From the NCBI GenBank assembly GCA_004123355.1, contig SCHM01000003.1, positions 3,739,058 to 3,803,057 on the forward strand: a stretch of DNA of 64,000 nucleotides, read 5' to 3'. The DNA comes from Amphirosellinia nigrospora. Taxonomy: Eukaryota; Ascomycota; Sordariomycetes; Xylariales; Xylariaceae. Below are positions 50,310 to 62,897 of this stretch, one piece after another; within the stretch, counting starts at the first letter, position 1, and each line of letters opens with the position of its first letter. The position numbers and the translations under genes were made by a program. The notes under the pieces were generated by a model. The model was not told the DNA's origin. It did not search any database and saw nothing but the letters and a program-made list of their open reading frames with translations.

Positions 50310-52601
50310 ATGCGTGGATGGAGGAAGATGCGGAGCTTCTTCATGAGCGACGAGGAGCTCGGCAAGAAGGATGACGACCACAAGCCCGTTAAGATCGCCG
50401 GCCAGCGGCGGACCTCTTCCTGGCAGCCCGCCCGGGTCCCGCCTCGACGTGCGCTCAAGCGCCTCGGCGTGGGCTTCGTCGTAGCCGTCTTGCTCTACCT
50501 CTTCATCCACAACATCCCCGTCCTCGGCCCCAATGATCGCATGCGCCGCCCCGTATACCCGCCGTCGCACCCTCCTCCACCCTCGCATCCGGATAGCCCG
50601 ACGCCCGGGGATGCCACGCACCCCCCGGACCCCGTAGCCCAGCTTCAGTCGCAGTCGCAGTCGCAGACACAATCGCTGGCAGTCGATATCGTCAAGAGGA
50701 AGTTCAACGGGCCCATCAAATTCCTAGTCTGGTGGTGTCATTACAAGCCATCACGAACACAAGGGGAAGCCAGACGAACAATAAGAATGTCCTGTTCGCA
50801 GCTGCTAGTCTCAAAAGTGCTTCCACTCTACTGCCGATGGCATGTGAGATGGGACTAGGGCTGAAGAACTATGTTCATTTTGCGCTCCTCGGCCGAAGTA
50901 GCATAGACATGAAGCAACTGTGGGAGATCAACGGCATCGACAAATCTTGTATCGTCGTATTCCACGGTATGGTAGTTCCAAGAGAAGTTTACCCCGCGTG
51001 TAACCTAGCTGACCAAGCAAAAGATGCCCGTCCGGACTATACTGAGATATCGACGGGTGCAAGACTAGAAAAGTCCGTATTTCGCGGGTTCCGTATGTGA
51101 AAGGAATGCCCATGTCGTTGTTTCTAAACCGGAGTACTGACGTCTTATAGATCATCTCAACAGATATATGCATCCGCAAGCAATTATAACGGACGGCTCA
51201 AGTGATGAGGACGCTTACTTTTCACGGGGTCTGAAGCAACATGTGAAGGCTTTTAAGACTACTTCGATAGAATTACCCCGATGGGCATCAAAGTCTCTGA
51301 GCTGGATAACGAAGCTGGACAGCGCAGCATTACGAAGTGAGCTACTCATGCGTCCCCGCAAACTACAAACTACTAATGACATGTAGTGTGGAATAAGGTC
51401 AGGATCGATATCTCGATCCAAGCTACTCCAAAGTCCTCGGGCAGTCTGATAAGGCTGCTAAGATCTCTTAGTGGCAGCTGACTATACATCGAGTGCGATT
51501 CCACATATCACTATCGAACTTCCTCATCATATCGACAACAGCCACTAAGAACTTCATAAACACATTCGCATGGCCACCGTCACATGTTCCTAATCCAACA
51601 AATAAGCGCTATCTATCTCTCAGGCACCGAATATCGCGACTAAAATTAACAGAACAAGAAACGTCGACTCGATTCCTTGAATCTTTCTGGCCCGCACAGC
51701 CACAACGGTCACATCTCCTCGTGCTTTCATCGTATGCAGAAGTTGCACCCCAATTCTTTAACTGTAAGCCTCACACCGGCCGCTCATAAAATCACACTTC
51801 TCCACACTAACCATTAGTAGATATCAAGTATTTACTTCTTGAGTATCGCTATTCTGCGAATAGCGAGTTTCACAATTGGGGTCAATATCTCTTCGGCATC
51901 AGTCTGGAACAGCCTCTAGTAACTCTAGATGGCCAACATCCGTTCTCCGCCCCATTATTCAAACATCCTGAGGATGTCAGCGGGCAAATGGGAGGACGCC
52001 GAATCCTTTCCTGTGGCAGGCGCCAACTAGTAACGCGGTACTTTTCCTTGGCGATAAATGGATGGAACTCCACGACTTCGTCTCGAGAACAATGCAAGCA
52101 ACAGAGCACTCAGATGCCATGCCAGCAGTCCTTTCGGAGAGAGCTATCAGCAAGCAGCACCCGGTTTGGCTGGAGCACGCTTTGAGATTGGCCCGCGTCA
52201 GAGGCTACTGGTTCCTGTATCCCGGGAAAGAAGTCGGGGAGCATTTAACAACCGTCCACGGCGAATTATACAACATCCCCGAGGAACACGCTACGTTAGA
52301 TGCGAGCGACGAGGAGATTAAAATAATTAGGCAGAAAGTCCGCTCAGCGCCCGAGATGCAACTAGCATCGCTATCTCTGCTAGACAGTCTCCCAAATAAT
52401 GGAGTTCTCTGGCCACTCACCGCCCTATCCGTCGCGACTTGGGAAGGCATTGAAGTAGACTCACGGGATATTCGCACCAGTGCGACCGATTTCGAACTAA
52501 ACTTCAAAGCGACGGTTGGCGGGTGTGATACTGAGTCCGGAAAGGGGCAGAAGCCCTATGAGGCGGGGTCGGCTCAAGATTTATTCTGTAATGTGCCTTG
52601 A
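50310..52601 (+). CDS. Type II membrane glycosyltransferase-2-like protein
   Basis: Start MRGWRKMRSFFMSDEELG at 50310; the inner ATG at 50328 is also plausible. One signal-anchor segment (RLGVGFVVAVLLYLFIHNI, about residues 55-73) follows a short basic cytosolic tail, then a Pro-rich stem. The lumenal part has NVLFAAASLKSASTLLPMAC, ELKNYVHFAL-like LKNYVHFALLGRS, RYMHPQAIITDGSSDED, FAWPPSHVPNP, TRFLESFWPAQPQ, LLLEYRYS, DKWMELHDFVSR and HLTTVHGELYNIPEE. These fit a fungus-specific family usually named glycosyltransferase 2; donor and acceptor are unknown. Introns: 50967-51023, 51093-51150, 51337-51386 and 51764-51820. About four frame changes (near 50730, 51478, 51535 and 52005) look like missing bases. 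Confidence 0.7.
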
Positions 52602-52911
52602 GACCGCCGAGCAGAGTAACGATTCCAGCTCCATTCCCAACCATAATTCAAACTATGGGTTTCTGGGGTCTGTTTGGGATACAGAGTGGTTCACACCTAG
52701 CTTGTTCGAAGGATTTTGGGGTTTGTGTTGTAAGTGGGCGAGAGGCTGTGTGTGCTTATGATACCATGTGCATAAATTAGCGTTAATACTCTTGGTGCCT
52801 TGTAGCTATCAGAGTCATTCTATTGTTAAAGGATGGCGAGAACCAGAAAATCCGACCATGATTAGAATTTATCCATGGAAACGGGCTCTCGATGGGCCAG
52901 TAATATTGGGA
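52602..52911. terminator. Convergent 3' region, glycosyltransferase / DUF202 gene
   Basis: 310 bp between converging stop codons, no coding frame seen. Confidence 0.4.
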
Positions 52912-53725
52912 TTACTTGCTATCTTGTAACCGGTCGACGATTATCAAGGCCACGCAGGTTCCAAATATGGAGAAGGCTATAAAAGACATGAGAAACTGCA
53001 GGGTGATATGGTTAGTAAGTTCGTCGCCATGTTTTTCAAGATACCATTCGTTCCAAAGAGACAGAGAAGCAAAGTCTGCGATAAAAAAAATACAGACCTG
53101 TGTCCGCCATCCGCTCTGTACGATGGCCACCTTGCGGCTATATTTATTCACGGTCTTAATGTAGTTCCCTAGACCAACGACTAGACAAGCCACGGAGAGA
53201 AGCCAGAAGATCAATCCAAGAGGCTTCGCTATCCGCTGCTCGAGCGCGGTCGGGGAAGACCGCAGATGGAAAGATATTGCTATCGCTACCGCCACTACGG
53301 ACATGTACACGCTTAGGCGGAGGGAGGCGAGGAAGGCTGGGCACTCGTTAGTTAGGGTCATCTCTAGTGATGGTGTTGGTTTATTAGATTGACTCCTCCA
53401 GTCGTTACCAGTTTCTTCTCTCTGTTATATATAAAAGGAGTAAGGGGTTAAGAAGAGTAAGTGACGGGAGAATAGCCAAACGAGCGACAGGGGTGAGTAC
53501 GTGAAGAACTGGATACTCACTTCGCTCGTTAGCGCAGTGATCCCGCGCATCGCTGGTGTCGTTGTCGAATAGCAGCGGCCCGAGGAGCGGCCACGTCATG
53601 AACGTGTTCTGGCCCGTGAACCCGGGCATCAAGTCCTCCACATCGACGGGGACACAGGAGAACGGGCCGAGGCAGGATGATGACATCCCGGGGTCGTCGT
53701 CCGGGTCTCTCTCCGAGGCCTGCAT
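52912..53725 (-). CDS. DUF202-family three-pass membrane protein
   Basis: 209 aa from two exons, 53725-53521 and 53336-52912, joined across a 184-nt intron (donor GTGAGT, acceptor GCCCAG). The N-terminus is acidic (MQASERDPDDDPG). The signature LFDNDTSDARDHCANER, completed across the splice by TFLASLRLSVYM, is the conserved entry of DUF202 domains (the fold also found in the Vtc1 membrane subunit). Three hydrophobic segments follow: YMSVVAVAIAISFHL, LGLIFWLLSVACLVVGLG and LMSFIAFSIFGTCVALIIV. Related fungal proteins are small membrane proteins of unknown function, perhaps vacuolar or plasma-membrane. Reading frame intact. No sign that it works with its neighbours. Confidence 0.85.
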
Positions 53726-54553
53726 CTCGCATGTATATATGCACTTCCTACAAGATCGATCTACTCCTCTTTGAGAGAATCGAATCTACGATAAGCCTTT
53801 TCCAGATGTTTAACTGGGTAAAATGTTCTTAGTAGGTATCCTCAAACCTCCTAAGAGGACGTAGGGAAATACCTAGGTAATTGGCCGCTTGGAGTATCGA
53901 ATGGAATAGACGACGCATGTGTTCCACAGGAGCTGACGCGGGGATCCCCACATCGTCACATGCATACTAAAGCGATCGCCGATGATTGGTGCACCGGTCC
54001 GGTAGCTAGCGGGAAATATCTGGGGAGTCTTTTAAGCCTCCTCATTGATACAATCTCATGCACATTGCTTCTAAACAAAAACCAAGACCCCACTGTTAAC
54101 TCAATGTTCCGAAGAGCTTAGATAAGAGGGTAATAAACAGGCATATAATCTGAAAGCGGTACGACTGAGGGTTGTCATATCTAAGACACGACTCAGAGCT
54201 ATATAGCTTATTGTTTCAGTACTAACTAAATGGGCATAGCTGGAGGTAAGGGTCCTCCTCCGGTGGCCGGCGGCCCATTTAAATTTTGAGAGGTAACAAT
54301 TACATATGAATTGAGCACGCGACGTGACGATCGAACTAGTTCCAACTGGTCAGTCAGCCAGTTTTATGATAAGTCAAGGTGAGTCAATGCGTTGCTGACC
54401 AGATAAGGTAACCAACGGGTGCCATCTAGATAGATGTCTTTTAAATACCCCTAAAAAAAACTTACACCGTCACACCGAAACCAAAATCTTCTTACATATT
54501 TTCAGCGCCAAAAAACGTGGTGATCTGTCTCCCTTGGGACTATCTCACTCGAG
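53726..54553. other. Divergent promoter region, DUF202 gene / MATE gene
   Basis: 828 bp between opposed starts, with CCTAGGTA at 53872. AT-rich with no recognisable coding frame. Confidence 0.45.
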
Positions 54554-56793
54554 ATGGCGAACCCAAAGCCCATGCCCGCGAGAGGGGGCGCTTCGGCTTG
54601 ATTTAGCCACCTCGTTCACCGCCGGCTCGCCTATTGCTCAATCCATTATCGCTAGTGATCTAGCTGAATATTCAGATGATGAAGCTGTCAATGACGGTTT
54701 CTCTGACGATGACTTGCGAGATGGATCTGGAATTGGGCCGTTCTGTATAAACAGCCTAGCGGCGTTGCCTTTGACTACAGGCGGCCAAGCATGGTGAATG
54801 ATGTTCTTGAACCCGCCCTCACGAGAGAAGAGATGCAAAGGTTCTAGGGACGCCGAGCGGAGTCTCCTAAGGGATAACCACTTGTTACCGCCGAAGCACG
54901 CTCCAGAGGACAGGCGTGGCCTATTTTCTAAATTATATCGAGCCGCCTTCAGCACCAAGGTTCGCAGGACGGACGAGGAGGTGCCGACTATCGCATTTGG
55001 GCAGTCGGAAACTTCGCCTCTGCTACCGGTACGTCTGGATCTGCTACTCCTGATGCGGAGCACCTGGATGCACAATGGAAGCTGCTGTAGCACACGTATC
55101 ATCGAAACAACCTGGCAAAGAGAGGCCAAGACGATCGCCGGTTACTCGCCGCCCTTGATCTTAACATTTATGCTGCAATATAGCATAAACCTCACTAGTA
55201 TTTTTACAGTTGGCAGAATCGGATCGGTGGAATTGGGCGCTGTCACTTGTAAGTCTTCCTATCACCTTTCAGCTATCCTCTAACCTAGGTATCGTCAGTG
55301 AGCACAATGACTGCGAACATCTTCTGTTACGCTTTCTTCCAGGGCCTCGCAACAAGTTTAGACACTCTCTGTGCCCAGGCGTACGGATCCGGTCACAAGC
55401 ATCTTGTAGGTCTACAACTACAGCGAATGACTTATTTCCTATGGTTACTAGGAATACCTATTGCCGTGCTCTTTTCATTTGCTGGGGATATTCTTTATTT
55501 TATCGTACCCGAGCCGGAATCCGCAGAGCTGGCCGGGCTTTATCTTCGCGTTGCTATCATCGGCATTCCAGGGTATGCTGCATTCGAAGGCGGCAAGCGA
55601 TTCGTGCAATCGCAGGGCCTGTTTTCCGCCACGACATATGTTCTACTTATCGTCGCGCCCATCAACGCCATCTTAAACTGGCTACTCGTGTGGCATTTTG
55701 GTTTTGGCTTCATAGGCGCACCCATAGCCGTAGCATTCACCCAAACTCTAATGCCGGTTTTGCTCGCCTTATACGTGGCTTTCGTAGACGGATCGCAGTG
55801 CTGGGAGGGTTTTCAAAGCGATCACTCACTAATTGGGTAAGGCGAACATATTCCGTGATAGATGGCGATAATAACAATTTTCGCAGGCCCCATGATTCGG
55901 CTAGCAATTCCCGGAATGATCATGGTAGTAGCCGAATGGTTGGCATTTGAGGTTCTAACTCTTCTATCCAGCCAGTTCGGTACGTCATATCTTGCGGCGC
56001 AATCTATCCTCGTGACAGTAACGTCGACAATGTTTATGATCCCATTCCCCATTTCTATCGCGGCCTCGACACGTATTGCCAACTTAATTGGAGCGAAGCT
56101 GGTTAAGGCCGCTAGAACATCAGCCAAAGTGGTGAGTGCACCTGTGCATCGGTCTCCCAACCACCCACTAACTCATACAAGGCATTCTATATTGGCTGTG
56201 TCATTGGATTGTTTAACTTGACGCTACTTTATAGCTTGCGGTTCCAACTGCCGCAATTGTTTACGGACGATGAAGAGGTTATTGCGCTCGTCGCCAAAGT
56301 CCTACCGTTGTGTGCAGTAATGCAGGTTTTCGATGTGCTGGCTGCCATCTCCCGTAAGTGACCATGTGTTCGACTTTCGATATACATTGCCTGCTAGCAA
56401 CATTCTTCATTCCGAAACATTATCCTATGGCGTAATTGGGATTTCAGAAGTCTTCATTGCAGCACACTTACTAACTCGTGATCTCCAAAGACGGTCTTTT
56501 GCGAGGAATTGGCAAGCAATCATTTGGAGGGTATGCCAACCTTGCGGCCTACTACATCGTTGCAGTGCCAATATCAATTGTTGCTGCATTCGTTTTTGAT
56601 TGGAAACTGCTCGGATTGTGGCTCGGCACAACAATCGGACTCGGCTTGTAAGTTGAATATCACTATATCTGCTCAGCTAAATAGTTCTAACCGACTTATA
56701 CGCAGAGTCGCATTGGTTGAATACTGGTATTGCTATACGAGGGACTGGGAACAGTCAGTCCGCGAAGCCGAAAATCGTAATATCGCTGGTTGA
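54554..56793 (+). CDS. MATE-family multidrug/organic cation transporter
   Basis: Twelve-pass proton- or cation-coupled antiporter of the Multi-Antimicrobial-Extrusion family. The start at 54554 (MANPKPMPARGG) is a guess because the cytosolic N-terminus is frame-broken. The transporter body begins TTWQREAKTIAGYSPPLILT, then YSINLTSIFTVGRIGSVELG, GLATSLDTLCAQAYGSG (the family hallmark) and GHKHLVGLQLQRM. Later come AEWLAFEVLTLLSSQFG, TRIANLIGAKLVKAARTSAK, GLLRGIGKQSFGGYANLAAYY and VSIVAAF-like VPISIVAAFVFDWKLLG, ending REAENRNIAG. Introns: 55249-55297, 55837-55886, 56132-56181, 56354-56490 and 56648-56705. Missing bases are inferred near 55075-55105 and 55806-55836, with more in the N-terminal 250 bp. 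Substrate unknown; detoxification or metabolite export is typical. Confidence 0.85.
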
Positions 56794-57698
56794 AATTACG
56801 TTGGGGCCTCGACTTTTTGTGCTATTGCTAGAGGTTTACCATATAATCTAAAAAGCGAGGGCGTCGGCGCAAAGCGTAACACAATACTGCCTTCGGCGTC
56901 CGCGACGAAGAAGGATTGCTTTTGATTTCAGTCACTCGTTTCACTAACATAACGCATCCCTTGTCTAAATCTCATTACTAATATTCATAGGATGAAGTGA
57001 AACTTGGGCTGGTTAGCATAGCACAAAATATGTCATCTTCTGTTTGTCTGTCGTAAGCCCGACAAAGCGGCGATGCTATGTCACAAGCTATATAGCCTAG
57101 ACCCCCGAGAATTAAAACAACATCTTAGATGCGAACCATTTGGACCTGCGTGGTGACGTTGGAGCTCATGTATCATCTCACATTCATCACGCATATCCGG
57201 TCTCGGTTATCTGGCGTGGCTTTTGGAGTTATACAATCGACTAATATGGTAGTCAAGGATTCAAAGCTGGTAAAGTCAGCCATTGGGCGTCGGGCATCTA
57301 AGTTGGGAAACTCCCGACTTACACTGGTCGCCCCCGCTCTGTTTCCTAACACGGCATAGCCGTGAATAACGGTTACCGTAAGTAAACTAGACCGGTCACA
57401 ACGGGGGTGTTTTGCCTCTGTAGAAATTGCTAGGTCCGCTGCCTAGGTAAGCAGCCTATTTGATTTGTCCATACTAGCCCTGTCAGAATATGGAGTAGCA
57501 GTGTACCCAGCGTAGTGTGCACTAGAGACGCTAGAGACACTTTTAGAACATTTTGAACCCCTGCGAACCCGAATCTGATGCATTATTACTTTAATCGCCA
57601 GTGATAAAGGCGGTCGTTTTTGCCCCTCCCTCTTCCTCTCTCTCCCCGTTTCCTATTTCCACGGTCAACACGAGCGGCGCAAATCCCACCGAGTCAAA
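56794..57698. other. Spacer and IDI1 upstream region
   Basis: About 0.9 kb. CCTAGGTA occurs at 57442 and a strong C/T block lies just before the IDI1 start, listed separately. No gene supported. Confidence 0.5.
57617..57663 (+). promoter_or_regulatory. Pyrimidine (CT) block of the IDI1 promoter
   Basis: A nearly pure C/T tract ends about 36 nt before the IDI1 ATG. CT boxes next to the transcription start are typical of well-expressed genes in filamentous ascomycetes, so transcription probably starts at or just after this tract. Confidence 0.45.
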
Positions 57699-58582
<884 letters not shown>

Positions 58583-60850
58583 ATATCCGCCACTATTTGG
58601 CAGTGGGTGGCAAATGGGGTATATAATAAACCAAAAACCCAAAAAAATATCAACAAAAAAAAAAGAAGACACGGAAGCTTTGAGCGGGCAGGAAAAGAAA
58701 TAGTTCGGCAGTCAGGGTATATTAGCGGCCAGGGACGATGTTCTGTTGATGGTCGACCAACGATACTAGATATTCCCCCACCCTCATCGGTTCGAATCAG
58801 AGCGTTTCTTTGTTTCGCGAATACAGACAGCCCAATGTTCACGATTCACGTTATACACTATACACAAGTATTCATATGAGCCAACGAGAATTATTCGAGG
58901 TGGCCACGACAACAAACCCAATCAAATAAAGCCTCCATGCATCCAAGTGAGCCTTTGGCAGTATGGAAGCTTACATATTGTACCTATCATACGGTACTAT
59001 GGAAGCTTGCATATGCTACAGTGATACGGTTTCAACCTAGCCCCCGCCAGTTCTTTAACGCCGTGGGCCAAGTCCGTACGTACGGAGAATGTGACGACAT
59101 GTGGTGATGAGATGGACCATTCATATCTATAGATTCGAGTCCCCTTATCCAGCCGAGATCGGCCACACCCCAATGAGTTCGTCAGCGTGCAGAGCGATAT
59201 ATTTTAGCTTGGAAGCATGAAACCCGTTGGGAGAGAGGGTGCGGTATCACCAGACCCCTAGATAGAACGCTAGAAGTTAAGAATTTCGTTTGAGACCTTC
59301 AATACCCGGGTTATGATCACGACACCTCTGGACTACCTACCGCTCCAGAAGAACCAGGCAGAGATGGGCCGATCAGTTGGCTAACCTAGAGCAACCCCAC
59401 TCTGGCCATTCTGGGGGGAGTGGCGGACTATCTGAGCATAGTCATGATACCTCAAGTAGATAGTTGCATCGCATATGCTGGGCTACATGCCTTAGTAGGT
59501 ACTTGGTAGTTAGGTATATGTAGGTGCCACATGCTGGTCTCCCTACCTACAGTAGGCACCTACAGTACCTAGTAGACCTACTTATAGGCAGACCTATAGG
59601 CAATATACCACGCAGTGCCTACCCGTCCACACACAACCAACCAACCTTGAACCTTGGAACCTTGGCACCTTGTCATCCTGACCCAGACCAGACCCTCCAA
59701 TCCCGCGTGCGCCGACATGGATACGTCGTCGCCGTGACGAGCAGCTGCAGTTGGTCTTGTCACTCTGCCCTCTGCCCCCCTCTCAGACCCTCAGGCCCGA
59801 CTCCGCGTTTGCCCAAGATCCGATAAGTCGGGTCTGCCGCACTGTGACTGTGACACCCAGGCCAGCGTAGCACTCCGGCTAGGCGGCCACTGCGGCCACT
59901 GCGGCATGCGCCGTTAGCGATCCCGGCCAATGTTCGCCCCAGTAGAGGCCCGCGCTGTCTTACTTGCTATGGCGATTGGGGGCGTTCATTTGCGGCTCAA
60001 GCTGACCGCTTGTGTGTAAGAGTCCCTACCTAGGTAGAGTCCCTGCACGGCATCCCACGCCCAGATACGGCTTGACGCCCGTACACTGTGCTACTTCTGT
60101 GTACAGCTCTCAGCTCTATCTCTCTTGCCACTCTTAAGAACCCGAAAGTCCCGCAGTGCCCAGTTTCCTCTCTTTCTCTCCCACGTTTCTCTCTCTAAGT
60201 CGGAAGCTGCCTTGAAGAACGACAAACAACCCCCATCTCTTTCAGATATAAGTCCTAAGTCCTCTCACAAAGACAAAGCACTTCCCAAGCTGATTGCTCT
60301 TGCAAATAACACACAGCGTCCCCGCCTTGCTAGGGTCAGGTCACTTTCAAAGAGACCACACTGTCGTCCCTGTTGCTAGAGCTATCTCTCAACGACCATA
60401 TCTTGTTCTGTTCTGTTCTGCTCTGTGTTGATTCACCCATCAATAAGCCCAACTTAAACCCAAGTTGCAACAAATTAAACTCTTCCATCCTCCCTCGTGT
60501 CTTCCTTCGTCCTCACGACATCATCGGTGACGACGTCAACTACCCAAACTAAAACACCTTTAGGTTTTTTAGAGTTGTTTGCGGGCAACATCACTATTGA
60601 TGTCTGTTGACCTTCGAACGAGCCTCAACTGCCTATCGCACCCAAATAGATTTATGCCTATCACCAGAAGTCAACTCTCAAGAGTTCATACCGGTGATAG
60701 TATACAGAATATTAATACGTAGAGTGAGTGACGACACATTGGACAGCATAGACACACATTCATCAACTTCAAGCTTATTGCTAACTTGGCATCGCTTACT
60801 CTGCCTATAGTCAGTAAAGTCACCGACAAGAAAAGTCAACTCAGCCCAAC
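58583..60850. other. Long spacer and leader of the GNAT gene
   Basis: About 2.3 kb. It has an A-rich run near 58638-58665 just past IDI1, CTACCTACAGTAGGCACC-like TAGGTA repeats near 59505-59585, CCTAGGTA at 60029, and from about 60110 a C/T-rich zone that is probably promoter and transcribed leader. The open frame at 60125-60379 lies in this zone and looks non-coding. No tRNA or 5S gene could be folded by eye. Confidence 0.45.
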
Positions 60851-61996
60851 ATGGAGCACGTAAGCAGTAGCATCGTCACCCTTGTTGAGACAAAGAAACG
60901 CTCTCTTGTCCCTGAGAAGTGGGAGGACCAAGTCCGTGTTATTGGCATCTCGGAGTGCAAGGAAGCAGCGCTGTCGCTAGCGCAGGCCTTTGCTACTGAC
61001 GAGCTGGCACAGTATCTCCTCGATGCCGAAGATGTCACGGACGGCGACGAGACGAAGTGGAGGCTTCATGTTGACATCTTCAATTACATCGTGGCGGCCC
61101 ACTGCTACAAAGGCGTTGTGACGACCATCGGCCCGGACTACGAGGCAGTAGCACTTTGGTTAGTAAACATGGTAGTGAACGACGTTCAGCTCATCGTTCC
61201 CTATTCCCCGCTCCCGCTCTTGACATGAGAAGATGCTATATAGATAAAACCTGCTAACCTTGCTTTGCGTATTAAAGGATGCCACCCGGCAAGGACTCAG
61301 ATGACTGGCTGACTATCCTGCGCAGTGGTATGTGGAGACTCTACTATCAACTGTCGGCCGAGGGCCGGAGACGCTACTACAACGAGCTGCTGCCCGTTTT
61401 GCATCAGACCAAGCACGAGGTCATGGGAGATCGGGATGACGACTGCTACTATCTGGTGTACCTAGGTACCAAACCCAGCGGGCAGCGCCGCGGCTACGCG
61501 AGGAAGCTCATCGACCACATGGCTGCCAAGGTACGTCTTCACTATCTCCTATCTATATACTTATACACTCCCCGTCCTTTACAGATTGCCCCTATCCAAC
61601 TCCTTTCTAGACACCTTCCGACACTATCTCACCCAATGTTACCACATTCGCACCACATAAAGAGCAAAGAATATCCTGAAACCTCGACTAACGGGGTCCA
61701 CTCCAGGCTGACGCTGAGGGCCGCGCTATGTACCTGGAGTCTAGCTCCGAAAAAACAACGGGTACTACCAGAAATTCGGCTTTGAGATCAAGCGCGATAT
61801 TTACCTGGGTGCTGACTTAGCGGCTGCTCTTACTACTGCTGCTACCAGCAACAACAGTGATAAGAACTCCGGTGCTGCAGCTCATGCTCCCGTGCGCCTA
61901 ACCATCATGGTGCGCGAGCCCCGTGCGCTGGCCCTCGCTCACTCGATCCCCATCAAGCTCCACAGCGGCTTTTCCTCCCAGCGAGGAGTGCTATGA
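60851..61996 (+). CDS. GNAT-family N-acetyltransferase
   Basis: Transfers acetyl from acetyl-CoA to an unknown amine. Three exons: 60851-61158, 61278-61530 and 61707-61996. It begins MEHVSSSIVTLVETKKRSLV and contains AFATDELAQYLLDAED, typical of fungal cytosolic GNATs. MWRLYYQLSAEGRRRYYNEL is followed by CYYLVYLGTKPSGQRRGYAR; the QRRGYA segment is motif A, the CoA-pyrophosphate loop. Then AEGRAMYLESSSEKNNGYYQ and KFGFEI form motif B. One A is missing from the A run at 61750-61755; with it the protein is 283 aa and ends SSQRGVL. A CCTAGGTA site lies inside this coding sequence at 61461. Substrate cannot be inferred. Confidence 0.85.
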
Positions 61997-62897
61997 AGTG
62001 ACTACGCTGATGGGAGTCCATATATTGAGTGAGTGAAAGAGAAGAGTGGAAAGGAAAGAAAGGACGATTGATAATGCCCTGCTACTACCAGCTGGCTGAT
62101 GACGGTGACATTGACACATTGACATGACAGTGGAACGACCTCGTTGCCTTTACCCTGGCTCGTCTGTCTGTGCTGCGATGCTTGCTTGTTTCGACGTCCT
62201 TTCGTGGTGATGACGGGCGTGGTGCCTTCCATGCTCACGTGAAGTTACTGATGATGAAGTTTGTGATGATGATCATGATATGAAGCAGTTGATTTCAGAT
62301 CTTCGGAACAGAGTCACGAGTACTTTTGATCTTGCTGCATCTGGTGTCTGGCTCTTTAAGCTCCTCATTGCGGGTGTTCTTGCATTTTGGTTCTCTTCGC
62401 GCACACATACGAATTGTTTACCGTTAGTCGCTCGCTCACTTGATTACATTAGGGTTTCCGTTCGTATTCAACACTCATACCGACAGACAAGAGAAGGAAA
62501 TGTTTCAACAACATAATACACAAGTTTATTGTCAATGAAGGTAGTTTAGTTTGTTTAGATAAGATATTTATCATTTGCCTTGCCACTTGTACTATCTAGA
62601 GGTATCTCGAGTTAGGTTAGCCATGATAGCATTATGCACTTATTCGTTCTTTTCTCAGATCCGTCGGGGGGAAAGCCTCGTCAGTCAATCGATCCGTGAT
62701 TCTTTCTATTCCCAATCATGAAGCCTCAGGCTTTTGTGATCAATGCCGTAAATACCAAGCCAACGCCGCCGTCACCATGGGTATGAGAACCCGATTTCTT
62801 CACGGCATACGTGTCAAGCCAACTACGATATGTTCATCTTTCATGCCATCCCTGGTTGACGCACAGTAATGATTGTAATGCCCACTCCTTCATCCCC
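61997..62897. terminator. Convergent 3' region, GNAT gene / RPA2
   Basis: About 0.9 kb between converging stop codons. AT-rich near 62500-62640 with no credible coding frame; short frames on both strands lack any recognisable motif. Confidence 0.4.

Noticed and set aside
50112-50672. 186-codon minus-strand frame
   Set aside because: Antisense to the GC-rich N-terminus of the glycosyltransferase; composition only.
58740-58830. tRNA-like T-loop sequence GGTTCGAATC
   Set aside because: No acceptor stem, D-arm or anticodon arm can be paired around it. Similar T-loop-like strings near 18015 and 59132 also failed.
59205-59345. Possible 5S rRNA gene
   Set aside because: A few words recall fungal 5S, but the conserved internal control region and terminal stem are absent on both strands.
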